Source: Wukongibacter sp050859025
Lineage (GTDB): Bacteria; Bacillota; Clostridia; Peptostreptococcales; Caminicellaceae
Direction of reading: 5' to 3'
NCBI RefSeq assembly: GCF_050859025.1
Contig: NZ_CP138200.1
Location: 1 to 64,000 of the forward strand
Length of the DNA stretch: 64,000 nucleotides
Of the stretch, positions 9,238 through 18,203 are shown piece after piece. How positions within the stretch are numbered: position 1 is the first letter of the stretch; each line of letters starts with the position of its first letter. The notes under the pieces are model-generated. The model did no database searches. It saw nothing but the letters and a program-made list of their open reading frames with translations, and had not been told where the DNA came from. Both the position numbers and the translations under genes were made by a program.

Positions 9238-10911
9238 CTAGGAAAGATTTATTTTATAGGTTAAAAGTAAGTATGAGTATATGTATGGGATAGTTAAAAA
9301 TGTAAAAATAGTTAGATCTATAAAGGCAAAGAATGAATATGATTTGACTAAATGTTTTCTATGCTTACTATTTTCCAAGAAGCTTTTAAGGCAATATAAT
9401 GCGATTAAAGTTCCTATAGCCAGTAAAAGATATAAGCTTACTGGATTCTTTAAGAAACTAGGTAAAAAATTATAAACTTCACGATTATTTAAAAGATATC
9501 TAGTTGAAAAAGAAACCTTTAAGGCAGAATGAAGTAATAAGATAATAATGAACATATTTCTAGAATAATTTTCAATTAAACTAAGATTTACCACTGAGAC
9601 TATAAATATAAATAATATAATTGGTACAAATATATTCATAACCGATATTAAAGATATAAATGTAGTAGGTATCAGACTTGTAAAAGTAGCCATAAATAAA
9701 TCGATTATTTCTCTACCAGTTAATTTTTTAGAGGCATTGATTATATCATTTTTATCACTTGATAGTAAAATTTGCTTACCCTTTCCATTGATATCAGTAG
9801 ATACTAAATAGTTATGATTATTTAACGTAAAATAATATGGATTTAAAGATGTGGAGTTAGTTTTAGTTAATAGCTTTTGATCTATTAAATTATTTTTATC
9901 ATCCAACGTATACTTAATTAAATTAATTGTTTCGGTATCCTTACCTTTAATTATATTTCCTGATGCGATAAAGGTTAAATTATTTCTTGTATTTTTCAAA
10001 ATCTGAGGATTGGGTCTTAAGCTACTTGTTAAAGTACCTATATTTAATGTATTTTTTAAAAAATTTGAAGGCTCATTGGTTGAAAACTTAAAAAGGTGTA
10101 TTGTATTGACTGAAAACCTATTATCGGTTACAGATGTCAATATATTTATAGTATCATTGATTATTCCTATATCAACACGATTTAAAGACAATTTTGTAGA
10201 GCTACCTAAGCTGGTTAACTTATATCTACTCAGGTTATTATTTTTTATATCATAGGTTATGTAATTAAGGAATTTATCTCCAATATTTGTTTTCTCATAT
10301 AAAACTATATGATATAATTTATTGCTTAGGTCTTTAATAATTTCATATTTTTCAGCCTTTATATTTTCAATTGAGGCAAGGTTACCTGAAGAATCTATTA
10401 AATTAAAGCTATTATCATCTGAATAAATAAGTAAATGATTTTCTACTATAAAGTCCTTGACCTGCTTTGCGATTGTTTTATGTGAAATAATTTCTTTAGT
10501 AATGGCATTTAGTTCATATTTTCTGAGCTCTTTATTTTCTAAGATGTACAAATCAACAATATCGTCTTTTAATATTCCACTGATTTTTCTTACCGATTCT
10601 GTATTTAAATCCAGTGTACCATTTGAATTAACAATTCCCATATCTGTTATTTCTAAGTAATTGATATTATTATTTTCAAACCAAAATGTCAGGAAAGCAT
10701 TTCTATTATCAATAGGTAAAGAAAAGATATTATTATTTGACATGACTTTACTAATACTATCGACTCTAAATTCAGCCAATAAGAGATTTCTACTCCAATT
10801 ATCTGAAGGTAATTCTAATTCATTGTAATAAATTACTATAAAATATGTAAAATAAAGTAGTAGAAGAGTAAATAGAAATATGAATTTCCAGTTTTTCATA
10901 AGCTTCGTCAT
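9238..10911 (-). CDS. Uncharacterised membrane protein with large extracytoplasmic domain
   Basis: I do not recognise this 557-residue protein. It has one N-terminal membrane segment (about residues 10-29). A region of roughly 380 residues follows, rich in short beta-like blocks with many Asn, Ser and Ile and repeated YxLxNN-type strands, compatible with a beta-propeller-like domain outside the cell. At least four C-terminal membrane segments (about 415-440, 450-470, 490-512 and 523-545) complete it. GGGG precedes the ATG at 10911. It is transcribed alone, convergent with gyrA and divergent from rsbV. A short hairpin, GAAC/GTTC, with a T tract (about 9222-9236) may be its terminator. The function is unknown. 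Confidence 0.7.
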   Translation of the reverse strand: MTKLMKNWKFIFLFTLLLLYFTYFIVIYYNELELPSDNWSRNLLLAEFRVDSISKVMSNNNIFSLPIDNRNAFLTFWFENNNINYLEITDMGIVNSNGTLDLNTESVRKISGILKDDIVDLYILENKELRKYELNAITKEIISHKTIAKQVKDFIVENHLLIYSDDNSFNLIDSSGNLASIENIKAEKYEIIKDLSNKLYHIVLYEKTNIGDKFLNYITYDIKNNNLSRYKLTSLGSSTKLSLNRVDIGIINDTINILTSVTDNRFSVNTIHLFKFSTNEPSNFLKNTLNIGTLTSSLRPNPQILKNTRNNLTFIASGNIIKGKDTETINLIKYTLDDKNNLIDQKLLTKTNSTSLNPYYFTLNNHNYLVSTDINGKGKQILLSSDKNDIINASKKLTGREIIDLFMATFTSLIPTTFISLISVMNIFVPIILFIFIVSVVNLSLIENYSRNMFIIILLLHSALKVSFSTRYLLNNREVYNFLPSFLKNPVSLYLLLAIGTLIALYCLKSFLENSKHRKHLVKSYSFFAFIDLTIFTFLTIPYIYSYLLLTYKINLS

Positions 10912-11313
10912 AAATATTCCCCCTGTAAAATCAATATAGCCAGTTGTGAAAATCTACAATTGATAAAAACTAATCACCACCTTAAGTATATATAATATAA
11001 AAAAATATATAAGCATCTAAAATACTACTCTATATGTGTTAATAATAATATAAGGCAATCCAGTATATTGAGTTTTACACTAAAAAATAAATATAATTAG
11101 ATTATATAGAAAAAATTTACAATAGAAAATAGAAATAAGTGAAATTTCATCATTAAAAGAAAAATAAATAACAATAAATTTCAAAGTTCAACATATTTTG
11201 ATAAAGTAATAATATATGATATTATTACTTTAATATATATAATTTTAAAAATAAAAGTTTATTAAGAATTTAATTGGGTAACTATAAAATAGTTTTTGTA
11301 AGGAGGTTTTTTT
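10912..11313. other. AT-rich divergent intergenic region
   Basis: About 400 bp of very AT-rich DNA between the membrane protein and rsbV. Apart from the SigB-like promoter near its right end, I see no repeat, small gene or clear riboswitch in it. Confidence 0.6.
11257..11281 (+). promoter_or_regulatory. SigB-type promoter of rsbV
   Basis: GTTTAT (11257-11262), a 13-bp spacer and GGGTAA (11276-11281) match the SigB consensus GTTTAA-N12-15-GGGTAT in all but one base per hexamer. It lies 32 bp upstream of the rsbV start. This suggests the operon is switched on by its own sigma factor. Confidence 0.6.
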
Positions 11314-11628
11314 GTGTCTTTAAACATTAAAAAAGGTTTTGATAATGAAAAGAATCTATGGAATGTTGAATTAATGGGGGAAGTTGATATCTATACGGCT
11401 GGTGATTTAAAAGAAACTTTAGCTCATTTACTAGAAGAAAAAGAAACAGATATAAGTATTGATTGTAAAGAATTAGATTATATCGATAGCACTGGACTAG
11501 GAGTCTTAATAGGAGTTTTAAAAAAATTAAAAAATATTGAAAAAAATATTATTATTGCAAATCCAAAGTCAAATATATCTAAGCTTCTTAAGATAACTGG
11601 TTTAGATAAAATATTTATTATGGAGTAA
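11314..11628 (+). CDS. rsbV: Anti-anti-sigma factor (STAS domain), RsbV-like
   Basis: A 104-residue single STAS domain. The regulatory serine is residue 59 in YIDSTGLGVL, the site that the kinase RsbW phosphorylates in the family. Unphosphorylated, the protein would bind RsbW and free the sigma factor. The start is GTG at 11314 behind AAGGAGG (11300-11306). It is the first gene of a three-gene unit with rsbW and sigB. SpoIIAA is the closest alternative, but the kinase and sigma partners look more like the stress set. Confidence 0.88.
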   Translation: MSLNIKKGFDNEKNLWNVELMGEVDIYTAGDLKETLAHLLEEKETDISIDCKELDYIDSTGLGVLIGVLKKLKNIEKNIIIANPKSNISKLLKITGLDKIFIME

Positions 11629-11656
11629 TTTAAAGTTAGGAAGGTGAAATTTTTTT

Positions 11657-12115
11657 ATGACTGATAAATGCATAAATAATGGTGAAGGTTTAAACAATGA
11701 AAACGTTTGTATATCGCTCCCTAGCAAACCAGAATACGTAAGTGTTGCTAGAATGACTTCATCAGTTATAGCAAATAAGATTGGTTTTAATATTGAGGAT
11801 ATAGAGGATATAAAAGTTGCAGTAGGTGAGGCATGTAATAACGCTGTACTCCACGGATGTGGAAGTAATTGTAACTTTGATGTGAGATTTACTATTGGGT
11901 ATGATAGTGTTATAATTGAAATCAAGGATGAAGGTAGAGGCTTTGAAGTAGAAAAATGCCCTATTCCTGATATGTGTAACCCAAAGGAAGGTGGCCTTGG
12001 TATATTTATTATTAAATCCTTAATGGATAAGGTCGAGGTAGAATCTTCTGAAGAAAAAGGTACTGTTATAAGGATGATTAAGTACCTAGGTAAAGAAGAT
12101 GAAGCTTATAATTAA
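11657..12115 (+). CDS. rsbW: Anti-sigma factor serine kinase RsbW
   Basis: A 152-residue GHKL-fold kinase. The core ISLPSKPEYVSVARMTSSVI resembles RsbW rather than SpoIIAB. The N-box is VGEACNNAVLHG, the G1 box is DEGRGF and the glycine-rich lid is GGLGIFII. The protein binds and silences SigB and phosphorylates RsbV. The N-terminus carries about 17 extra residues with Cys and Asn, and the kinase domain has several cysteines (DKC, CGSNC, EKC, DMC), which is unusual for the family. The next gene starts 15 bp downstream. Confidence 0.9.
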   Translation: MTDKCINNGEGLNNENVCISLPSKPEYVSVARMTSSVIANKIGFNIEDIEDIKVAVGEACNNAVLHGCGSNCNFDVRFTIGYDSVIIEIKDEGRGFEVEKCPIPDMCNPKEGGLGIFIIKSLMDKVEVESSEEKGTVIRMIKYLGKEDEAYN

Positions 12116-12129
12116 GGGGATGAGAATAT

Positions 12130-12927
12130 ATGAATAGTGCTACAAATAGAACAAATGCGTACCAAATAGAATCCCTGAAAAATATAGATCATAAAGAATT
12201 GTTTAGGATATATAAAGATACAAAGGATATAGAGATCAGGAATGAGCTTATTAACAGATATTTATATATCCCTGAAATTCTATCTAAGAAATATATAAAC
12301 AAAGGAATAGATTATGAAGATATATTCCAAGTTGCATCTCTTGGTTTGATCTATGCTATTGAAAGATTTGATATAGATAGAGGGTTTGAATTTTCCAGCT
12401 TTGCTACACCTACAATTATTGGTGAAATAAAAAAATATTTTAGGGATAAGGGCTGGGCCATAAGAGTTCCAAGGAGAATACAGGAGCTATCTAAGAAGGT
12501 TAATGATGTTAAAGTAAAGCTTCAACAGAATCTTCAAAGAGTACCAAAGGTAAAGGATATAGCTGAGTATCTGGCAGTTACAGAAGAAGCTGTTTTAGAA
12601 GCTATGGAGGCTAGTCAGGTTTACACACCAAAATCTCTTGATGTTAGCTATGACAACAATGGCGATGACAAGGAAGTACAGCTTAAGGATATTATAGGAG
12701 AAGACGATAAGAGCTTTGATAAATTTGAAAACATGGATTTTATACAAAAATGTATGGAAAAGTTTAATGAGGCAGAAATTAAAATAGTTGAAGATAGATT
12801 TTTTAATAATATGACACAGGTTGATGTTGCAGCTAGACTAGGGGTTTCACAGATGACCGTTTCAAGGATGGAGAAAAAGATTATTAATAAATTTAGAAAT
12901 GAATTTAATAAATTGAATGAATTATAG
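12130..12927 (+). CDS. sigB: RNA polymerase sigma factor, SigB/F/G group
   Basis: A 265-residue group 3 sigma factor. Region 2 is visible in YEDIFQVASLGLIYAIERFD and FSSFATPTIIGEIKKYFRDKGW. Region 3 starts at VPRRIQELSKKV. Region 4 carries a helix-turn-helix at MTQVDVAARLGVSQMTVSRME. Co-transcription with rsbV and rsbW and the SigB-like promoter upstream favour a general stress sigma factor. SigF of the sporulation pathway remains an alternative, because that operon has the same layout. Confidence 0.87.
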   Translation: MNSATNRTNAYQIESLKNIDHKELFRIYKDTKDIEIRNELINRYLYIPEILSKKYINKGIDYEDIFQVASLGLIYAIERFDIDRGFEFSSFATPTIIGEIKKYFRDKGWAIRVPRRIQELSKKVNDVKVKLQQNLQRVPKVKDIAEYLAVTEEAVLEAMEASQVYTPKSLDVSYDNNGDDKEVQLKDIIGEDDKSFDKFENMDFIQKCMEKFNEAEIKIVEDRFFNNMTQVDVAARLGVSQMTVSRMEKKIINKFRNEFNKLNEL

Positions 12928-12966
12928 AAAGCTGACAGTTTTGTTAAAATTGGCAGCTTTTTTTTG
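12928..12966 (+). terminator. Intrinsic terminator after sigB
   Basis: AAAGCTGaCAgTTTT pairs with AAAATTGgCAGCTTT around GTT and is followed by a T run. It begins at the sigB stop codon. Confidence 0.9.
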
Positions 12967-13040
12967 AGTTTATTCTTTGAAAAAATTTTACCAAAATGAG
13001 AGATTCTATGTACCGCAGTTTTTTTACTTTATAATAAGAG

Positions 13041-13133
13041 GAAGCTATTGGAAATATAGCTAGTATAACAGAAAAAAATGAAGAAGTTACTGCTTCTACT
13101 GAATATAGAAATACAAAGGGTGTGTCAAAATGA
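13041..13133 (+). pseudogene. Possible remnant of a methyl-accepting chemotaxis protein
   Basis: Reading from 13041 gives EAIGNIASITEKNEEVTAST and then unrelated residues, with a stop upstream in frame and a stop at 13131. The segment resembles the conserved signalling-helix repeat of methyl-accepting chemotaxis proteins (IxxIAxxxEExAASTEE). No start codon or ribosome site is present and no other part of such a gene lies nearby. It may be a decayed gene end. Confidence 0.35.
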
Positions 13134-13156
13134 ATTTTACTCATTTTGACACACCC
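13118..13156. terminator. Bidirectional terminator between sigB and trpS
   Basis: A perfect 16-bp inverted repeat: GGGTGTGTCAAAATGA, a 7-nt loop, then TCATTTTGACACACCC. It lies 12 bp beyond the trpS stop on the other strand. Confidence 0.8.
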
Positions 13157-13167
13157 ACATTAAATTT

Positions 13168-14151
13168 TTAAAAAGTAACAAACCCCATTTTCTTTTTCAC
13201 TCTATCTAATATTTTATTGGATACTTCGTTAGCTCTCTGAGAACCTTCTTTTAAAACCTTTTCAACCTCACCGGATTTCAAAATTTCTTCGTATCTAGAT
13301 TGAATAGGCTCTAAAGCAGAAACAACTACCTCAACTAAATCCTTCTTAAAGGTACCATAACCCATTCCTTTATACTTACCTTCAATTTCATCTAAAGACA
13401 TTCCACTTAAAACATTGTAAATAGTCATTAGATTACTAACTCCAGGTTTATTTTCTACATCAAACCTTACTTCACTTTCACTATCGGTTACTGCTTTCAT
13501 AATACTTTTCTTAATTTTGGAAGGACTATCTAAAAGATTTATCTTACTATGTTTATTTTCATTACTTTTACTCATTTTTTTTGTAGCATCGTCGAGAGAC
13601 ATTATTCTTGCACCAAACTTAGCAATTAGAGGTTCTGGTATAACAAAGCTTTCTCCATATTTGTTATTAAATCTTATAGCAATATCACGACATAATTCAA
13701 GGTGCTGTTTTTGGTCATTACCAACTGGTACATAATGTGTATCATAAAGAAGAATATCGGCAGCCATAAGAATAGGATAGGTAAACAGACCAGTAGTAAC
13801 TGTGTCTTTACCCAGACTCTTTTCCTTAAATTGAGTCATTCTATTTAATTCTCCCATATAGCTATTGCATTGTAAAAGCCATGAAAGTTCAGCATGGGCT
13901 GGTACGTGGGATTGGATAAATAAAGTAACCTTGCTTGGGTCCAAGCCAACTGCCATATAAAGTGCTGCCAATTGCAATGAGTTTTCATATAGCTCCTTAG
14001 GATCTTGAGGCACAGTAACGGAATGTAAATCAACTATGCAGAAGAAACAATCCATATCATTTTGTAATTCAACAAAACGTTTAATAGCACCTATGTAATT
14101 TCCTATATGAATTTGAGATGTTGGCTGAACACCAGAAAAAACTCTTTTCAT
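13168..14151 (-). CDS. trpS: Tryptophanyl-tRNA synthetase
   Basis: Class I aminoacyl-tRNA synthetase that charges tRNA-Trp. The HIGH-like motif is QIHIGNY near residue 14. The KMSKS loop is exactly KKMSKSNENKH near residue 191. At 327 residues the length is normal for the bacterial type. The ribosome site GGAGG is just upstream of the ATG on the minus strand. I looked for a T-box in the upstream 140 bp and saw none. It is transcribed alone, against its neighbours. Confidence 0.97.
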   Translation of the reverse strand: MKRVFSGVQPTSQIHIGNYIGAIKRFVELQNDMDCFFCIVDLHSVTVPQDPKELYENSLQLAALYMAVGLDPSKVTLFIQSHVPAHAELSWLLQCNSYMGELNRMTQFKEKSLGKDTVTTGLFTYPILMAADILLYDTHYVPVGNDQKQHLELCRDIAIRFNNKYGESFVIPEPLIAKFGARIMSLDDATKKMSKSNENKHSKINLLDSPSKIKKSIMKAVTDSESEVRFDVENKPGVSNLMTIYNVLSGMSLDEIEGKYKGMGYGTFKKDLVEVVVSALEPIQSRYEEILKSGEVEKVLKEGSQRANEVSNKILDRVKKKMGFVTF

Positions 14152-14291
14152 AGGAATACCTCCATTTCAGAATATATTTAATATGGAATTATTAGTATAA
14201 TATATTAATGTTTATAATATATTAAATAGAAATAATATACAAGTCATATCAAGGTTAAATAGAAATAATTTTTATAAAGAATTAGATTAGG

Positions 14292-14382
14292 AAATTGCAT
14301 AATAAATGTGGTATGGCTTTGGGACTTTTACGACCATATGTAGTAGTAAGTTTTTGAGGATTGTAATTATATAATTTGCTCA
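14292..14382. repeat. Family-3 repeat, copy 1
   Basis: Starts AAATTGCATAATAAATG and ends ATTATATAATTTGC, so the ends are inverted repeats. The core includes GGTATGGCTTTGGGACTTTT and TAGTAGTAAGTTTTTGAGGA. Related copies lie at 37.0, 38.2-38.35 and 46.5-46.86 kb. The rest of 14152-14791 is AT-rich leader and promoter DNA. Confidence 0.7.
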
Positions 14383-14637
14383 GATAAATTGATTAAAGAA
14401 ATATTCATATTATAGACATGTTTTCCCTACAAAAAATTAATATACAAAAAAAACAAAATTTGATTATTGTAGCATAAAAACTAAAGTAAATATATAGTAG
14501 CTGAAAAAGGAATATAGAAATGTAGGTATTGAAATATCTAACTAAAAGCATTTATATAATAATATTGATTTCCACTTTTTCACTTTAAAATGTTAGACAT
14601 AAAAATACATTTGTACATCAAATAAAAACAATCTATA

Positions 14638-14666
14638 TTGACAAAAATGTTACAACAATTTAAAAT
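14638..14666 (+). promoter_or_regulatory. Promoter of the liv operon
   Basis: TTGACA (14638-14643), a 17-bp spacer and TAAAAT (14661-14666) form a good sigma-A promoter. It leaves a leader of about 120 nt before livK that contains two similar tracts, CATTTAAAAAATT, around 14738-14772. Confidence 0.7.
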
Positions 14667-14791
14667 ATTTATTAAAACTAGATAAAAGTAATAAATATTT
14701 ACATGGGAAACTATTAGGTGCAATTTTTTTTTGTGCCACATTTAAAAAATTTGTGTAACATTTAAAAAAATTAAGAGGGGGAGTTATTAAA

Positions 14792-15976
14792 ATGAGAAAG
14801 GTAGCATTGTTTCTAGTTTTAGTAATGTTTATTTCAACATTTGCCACTGGTTGTGTTCAAAAAGCCGAAGCACCAGCTGAGCAACCTGAAGGAGAAGAAA
14901 GTGAAGTAATAAAGATAGGTGTATTTGAACCATTAACTGGTGCTAATGCGGCAGGTGGAGCATTAGAAAAGGAAGGTCTTGAACTAGCTAAGGAATTATA
15001 TCCTGAGGTTTTAGGAAAGAAAGTTGAATTAGTATTTGTTGACAATAAATCAGACAAGGTTGAAGCTGCCAATGCAGCAACAAAGCTTATAGACCAAGAT
15101 AAGGTTTCAATTATAATAGGTAGTTGGGGAAGTGGATTTTCTATTTCAGCTGGTGAGGTTATAAAGAAGTCTGATAGAAAAGTAGCAGCAATCGGAACAT
15201 CATGTACAAATCCATTAGTTACTAAAGGAAATGACTATTATTTCAGAGTTGCATTTATAGATCCTTTCCAAGGAAATGTTATGGCAAACTATGCTTACAA
15301 TGAAGTTGGAGCTAAGAAGGTAGCATTTATTATTGAAAAAACAAATGACTATGCAGTTGGATTAGCTAAGTACTTCGAAGATACATTTAAGGAATTAAGC
15401 GGTGATGAAGAATCTGTTGTATCTAAGGCTTATTATAATACAGGAGACCAAGACTTTACAGCTCAATTAACAAGTATTAAGGAATCGGGAGCAGAAGTAA
15501 TATTTGCACCTGGTAACTTTACAGAATCAGCACTTATTATGAAGCAGGCTAAAGAGCTTGGAGTAGATATACCTATACTAGGTGGAGATACATGGGAAAC
15601 ACCAGAAGTTATAGAAATAGCTGGAGAAGCAGCAGAAGGAGCTGTATTCTCAACATTCTTCGATGCCAATGCCAAACTTACTGATACTACTGGAGAATTC
15701 TTAAAGGCTTACAACGAAAAATACAGTAAAGAACCGGCAGCAGTTACTGCACTAGCATTTGATGCATATTTACTAGCACTTGACGCTATTAAGAGAGCTG
15801 ATAGTACTGATCCTACAGCTATAAGAGATGCTCTTGCAGAAACTAAGGAGTTCCCAGGAGCAGCGGGTGTTGTTACTCTTGATGAGAATGGTGATGCTGT
15901 TAAGTCGGCAGTAATTAAGACAGTTAAAGATGGAAAGTTTACTTACCTTACAACTGTTGAGCCAATGAAAAAATAG
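14792..15976 (+). CDS. livK: Branched-chain amino acid ABC transporter, substrate-binding lipoprotein
   Basis: Extracellular ligand-binding protein of the LivK/BraC family (Peripla_BP_6 fold). The signal peptide ends in a lipobox, FATGC, with Cys21 as the lipidation site, so the protein is anchored to the outer face of the membrane. A Glu/Pro-rich linker follows. The typical start of the mature fold is IKIGVFEPLTGANAAGG. At 394 residues the length is normal. It is the first gene of livKHMGF and is separated from livH by a hairpin, so it is probably made in excess over the permease. Confidence 0.93.
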   Translation: MRKVALFLVLVMFISTFATGCVQKAEAPAEQPEGEESEVIKIGVFEPLTGANAAGGALEKEGLELAKELYPEVLGKKVELVFVDNKSDKVEAANAATKLIDQDKVSIIIGSWGSGFSISAGEVIKKSDRKVAAIGTSCTNPLVTKGNDYYFRVAFIDPFQGNVMANYAYNEVGAKKVAFIIEKTNDYAVGLAKYFEDTFKELSGDEESVVSKAYYNTGDQDFTAQLTSIKESGAEVIFAPGNFTESALIMKQAKELGVDIPILGGDTWETPEVIEIAGEAAEGAVFSTFFDANAKLTDTTGEFLKAYNEKYSKEPAAVTALAFDAYLLALDAIKRADSTDPTAIRDALAETKEFPGAAGVVTLDENGDAVKSAVIKTVKDGKFTYLTTVEPMKK

Positions 15977-15981
15977 TAGTA

Positions 15982-16072
15982 TATAGATTTAAGTAGAGGT
16001 TTCAATTTGTACGTATTAAAAACTCCTATAAATATTGAGTATTTAGATACATATAAATTAAGTTGTTCTATA
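15982..16072. repeat. Family-1 repeat, degenerate copy C
   Basis: TATAGATTTAAGTAGAGG at the left and AAATTAAGTTGTTCTATA at the right, with TATTTAGATACATATAAATT inside. It is more diverged than the copies at 20.0 or 61.0 kb. Confidence 0.55.
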
Positions 16073-16102
16073 AATGAAATATATAAGATTATTAAGTAAT
16101 GT

Positions 16103-16133
16103 TGTAGACTTCCCCCAGGGAAGTCTACATTGT
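16103..16133 (+). terminator. Partial terminator between livK and livH
   Basis: TGTAGACTTCCC pairs with GGGAAGTCTACA around a 3-nt loop, followed by TTGTTATTG. The weak T tract fits partial read-through, a common way to lower permease levels relative to the binding protein. Confidence 0.8.
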
Positions 16134-16208
16134 TATTGAAAAATCATTTAAATATTAAAAATAAATTGGCAATAAATCTTATAGAAAATAAGATATGGGG
16201 GAAAAAGT

Positions 16209-17102
16209 ATGAGTTTTAGTATTTTTCTGCAACATTTGGTTAATGGTATTTCCCTTGGTAGCTTATATGCACTCTTAGCTATAGGTTATACAATGGTATA
16301 TGGAATTTTAAGACTAATAAACTTTGCCCACGGAGATGTTTTTATGTTAGGAACCTATATAGCATTTTATGCTATGACATCCTTCCTTCTTCCATGGTGG
16401 GCAGCATTTCTAATAGCAATTATTCTAACTTGTATATTTGGTATTATTTTAGAACGAACTGCGTACAGACCGCTTAGAAATTCTCCAAGAATTTCAGTAA
16501 TGATATCAGCCATAGGGGCATCCTTTCTTATAGAGAACTTAGCTATAGTTATATTTGGTGGAAGACCAAAGGCATTTCCTATAGCACCCATATTTTCAAA
16601 AATATTAAAATTTGGTGGAGTTTCTGTTGCAAGTGTTTCACTTCTAATACCTGTTATAACTGCCATAGCATTATATATATTAAACTATATAGTTAACCAT
16701 ACAAAGGTTGGAATGGCTATGAGAGCCGTTTCTAAGGACTATGAAGCAGCTAGACTTATGGGAATTGATGTTAACTCCATAATTTCCTTTACCTTTGGAA
16801 CTGGATCAGCCCTTGCAGCAATTGGTGGCATTATGTGGGGATTAAAGTATCCGCAGCTTATACCTCTTATGGGTCTTATGCCAGGGCTTAAATGCTTTAT
16901 AGCTGCCGTTGTGGGAGGTATAGGTAATATACGTGGTGCTGTTATAGGAGGATTCATATTAGGACTAGGTGAGATAATGATAGTTGCGTTATCACCAGCA
17001 TTATCAGGATATAGAGATGCCTTTGCATTTGTCCTTTTAATAATAATACTACTAGTTAAACCATCGGGTTTAATGGGACAAAATACAGTGGAGAAGGTGT
17101 AG
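16209..17102 (+). CDS. livH: Branched-chain amino acid ABC transporter permease LivH
   Basis: Integral membrane permease of 297 residues with about eight hydrophobic segments. The N-terminal motif NGISLGSLYALLAIGYTMVY is characteristic of LivH. The EAA-like loop AMRAVSKDYEAARLMGID contacts the ATPase, and VVGGIGNIRGAVIGGF follows it. The ribosome site GGGG lies upstream of ATG 16209. livM begins three bases after its stop. Confidence 0.95.
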   Translation: MSFSIFLQHLVNGISLGSLYALLAIGYTMVYGILRLINFAHGDVFMLGTYIAFYAMTSFLLPWWAAFLIAIILTCIFGIILERTAYRPLRNSPRISVMISAIGASFLIENLAIVIFGGRPKAFPIAPIFSKILKFGGVSVASVSLLIPVITAIALYILNYIVNHTKVGMAMRAVSKDYEAARLMGIDVNSIISFTFGTGSALAAIGGIMWGLKYPQLIPLMGLMPGLKCFIAAVVGGIGNIRGAVIGGFILGLGEIMIVALSPALSGYRDAFAFVLLIIILLVKPSGLMGQNTVEKV

Positions 17103-17105
17103 AAT

Positions 17106-18161
17106 ATGAAGAAGAAGAATATTTTGACACTAATTTCAATTGTAGCTTTTATAGGACTTCTATTAGTACTTAATGTTACACTTGGATCATATAAAATGAG
17201 AATTTTTAACCTTTGTGGTATTTATGTAATATTAGCACTTAGTATGAACCTTATTAACGGTTTTGTTGGCCTTTTTTCCTTAGGACATGCAGGATTTATG
17301 GCAGTAGGAGCATATACATGTGCACTACTTACTATGTCTGCTGAAAATAAGGAAATGAACTTTTTCTTAGAGCCTATAGTTCCGTGGCTTAAAAATGTAC
17401 AGCTTCCATTTCCAATTGCTTTGATAATTGCTGGAATTATGGCAGCGATAGCTGGTGCATTGATTGGAGCGCCAGTATTGAAGTTGAAAGATGATTATTT
17501 AGCAATTGCTACCCTAGGTTTTGGTGAAATTATTAGGGTAATATTCACAAACACCCAAAGATTAACCAATGGACCTTTGGGAATAAAAGGGCTTCCAACA
17601 ATAGGAATAACAGGCCAACGTTTTGAAATTGTAATATGGACTTGGGGAGTAGCACTGATTACTATAATATTTATGGTATTACTTATAAATAGTAGCTATG
17701 GAAGGGCATTTAAAGCCATTAGAGAAGATGAAATAGCCGCTGAAGCTATGGGAATAAACCTTTTTAAGCACAAAATGATGGCCTTCGTTATTGGTTCATT
17801 TTTTGCAGGGATTGGTGGAGCCTTACTAGGACATTTAATGGGGACCATAGATCCGCTTATGTTCAGATTTTTATTAACCTTTAATATAGTTCTTATTGTT
17901 GTCTTAGGAGGTATAGGAAGTATTACAGGAAGCGTAATAGCATCTGTAGTAGTAACTATATCTATGGAAGTATTAAGAGTGCTTGATGCAGATTTAAAGC
18001 TAGGTGGATATATAGTAAAGGGTATACCTGGAATGCGTATGGTTGTTTTCTCAGCCCTGCTTATGATAGTTATACTTTTCTATCAAAGAGGACTTATGGG
18101 AACTAACGAATTTAGCTGGGATTGGATACTAAATAGAAAAAAGAAAACAGTTAAATCTTAA
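17106..18161 (+). CDS. livM: Branched-chain amino acid ABC transporter permease LivM
   Basis: Second permease subunit, 351 residues. It shows the LivM signatures LGFGEIIRVIF, AFKAIREDEIAAEAMGINLF and VVLGGIGSITGSV. It pairs with LivH to form the membrane channel. The gene lies immediately downstream of livH and 42 bp upstream of livG, which has its own AGGAAGTG ribosome site. It probably belongs to the same transcript. Confidence 0.95.
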   Translation: MKKKNILTLISIVAFIGLLLVLNVTLGSYKMRIFNLCGIYVILALSMNLINGFVGLFSLGHAGFMAVGAYTCALLTMSAENKEMNFFLEPIVPWLKNVQLPFPIALIIAGIMAAIAGALIGAPVLKLKDDYLAIATLGFGEIIRVIFTNTQRLTNGPLGIKGLPTIGITGQRFEIVIWTWGVALITIIFMVLLINSSYGRAFKAIREDEIAAEAMGINLFKHKMMAFVIGSFFAGIGGALLGHLMGTIDPLMFRFLLTFNIVLIVVLGGIGSITGSVIASVVVTISMEVLRVLDADLKLGGYIVKGIPGMRMVVFSALLMIVILFYQRGLMGTNEFSWDWILNRKKKTVKS

Positions 18162-18203
18162 TTATTACTGTAAAATCACCTCAAATTAAAAGGAAGTGAA
18201 AAC

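Noticed and set aside
14152..14300. Possible T-box or trp leader upstream of trpS
   Set aside because: No stem I core, specifier loop or TGG-Ns-CGCGG-type T-box sequence was found on the minus strand.
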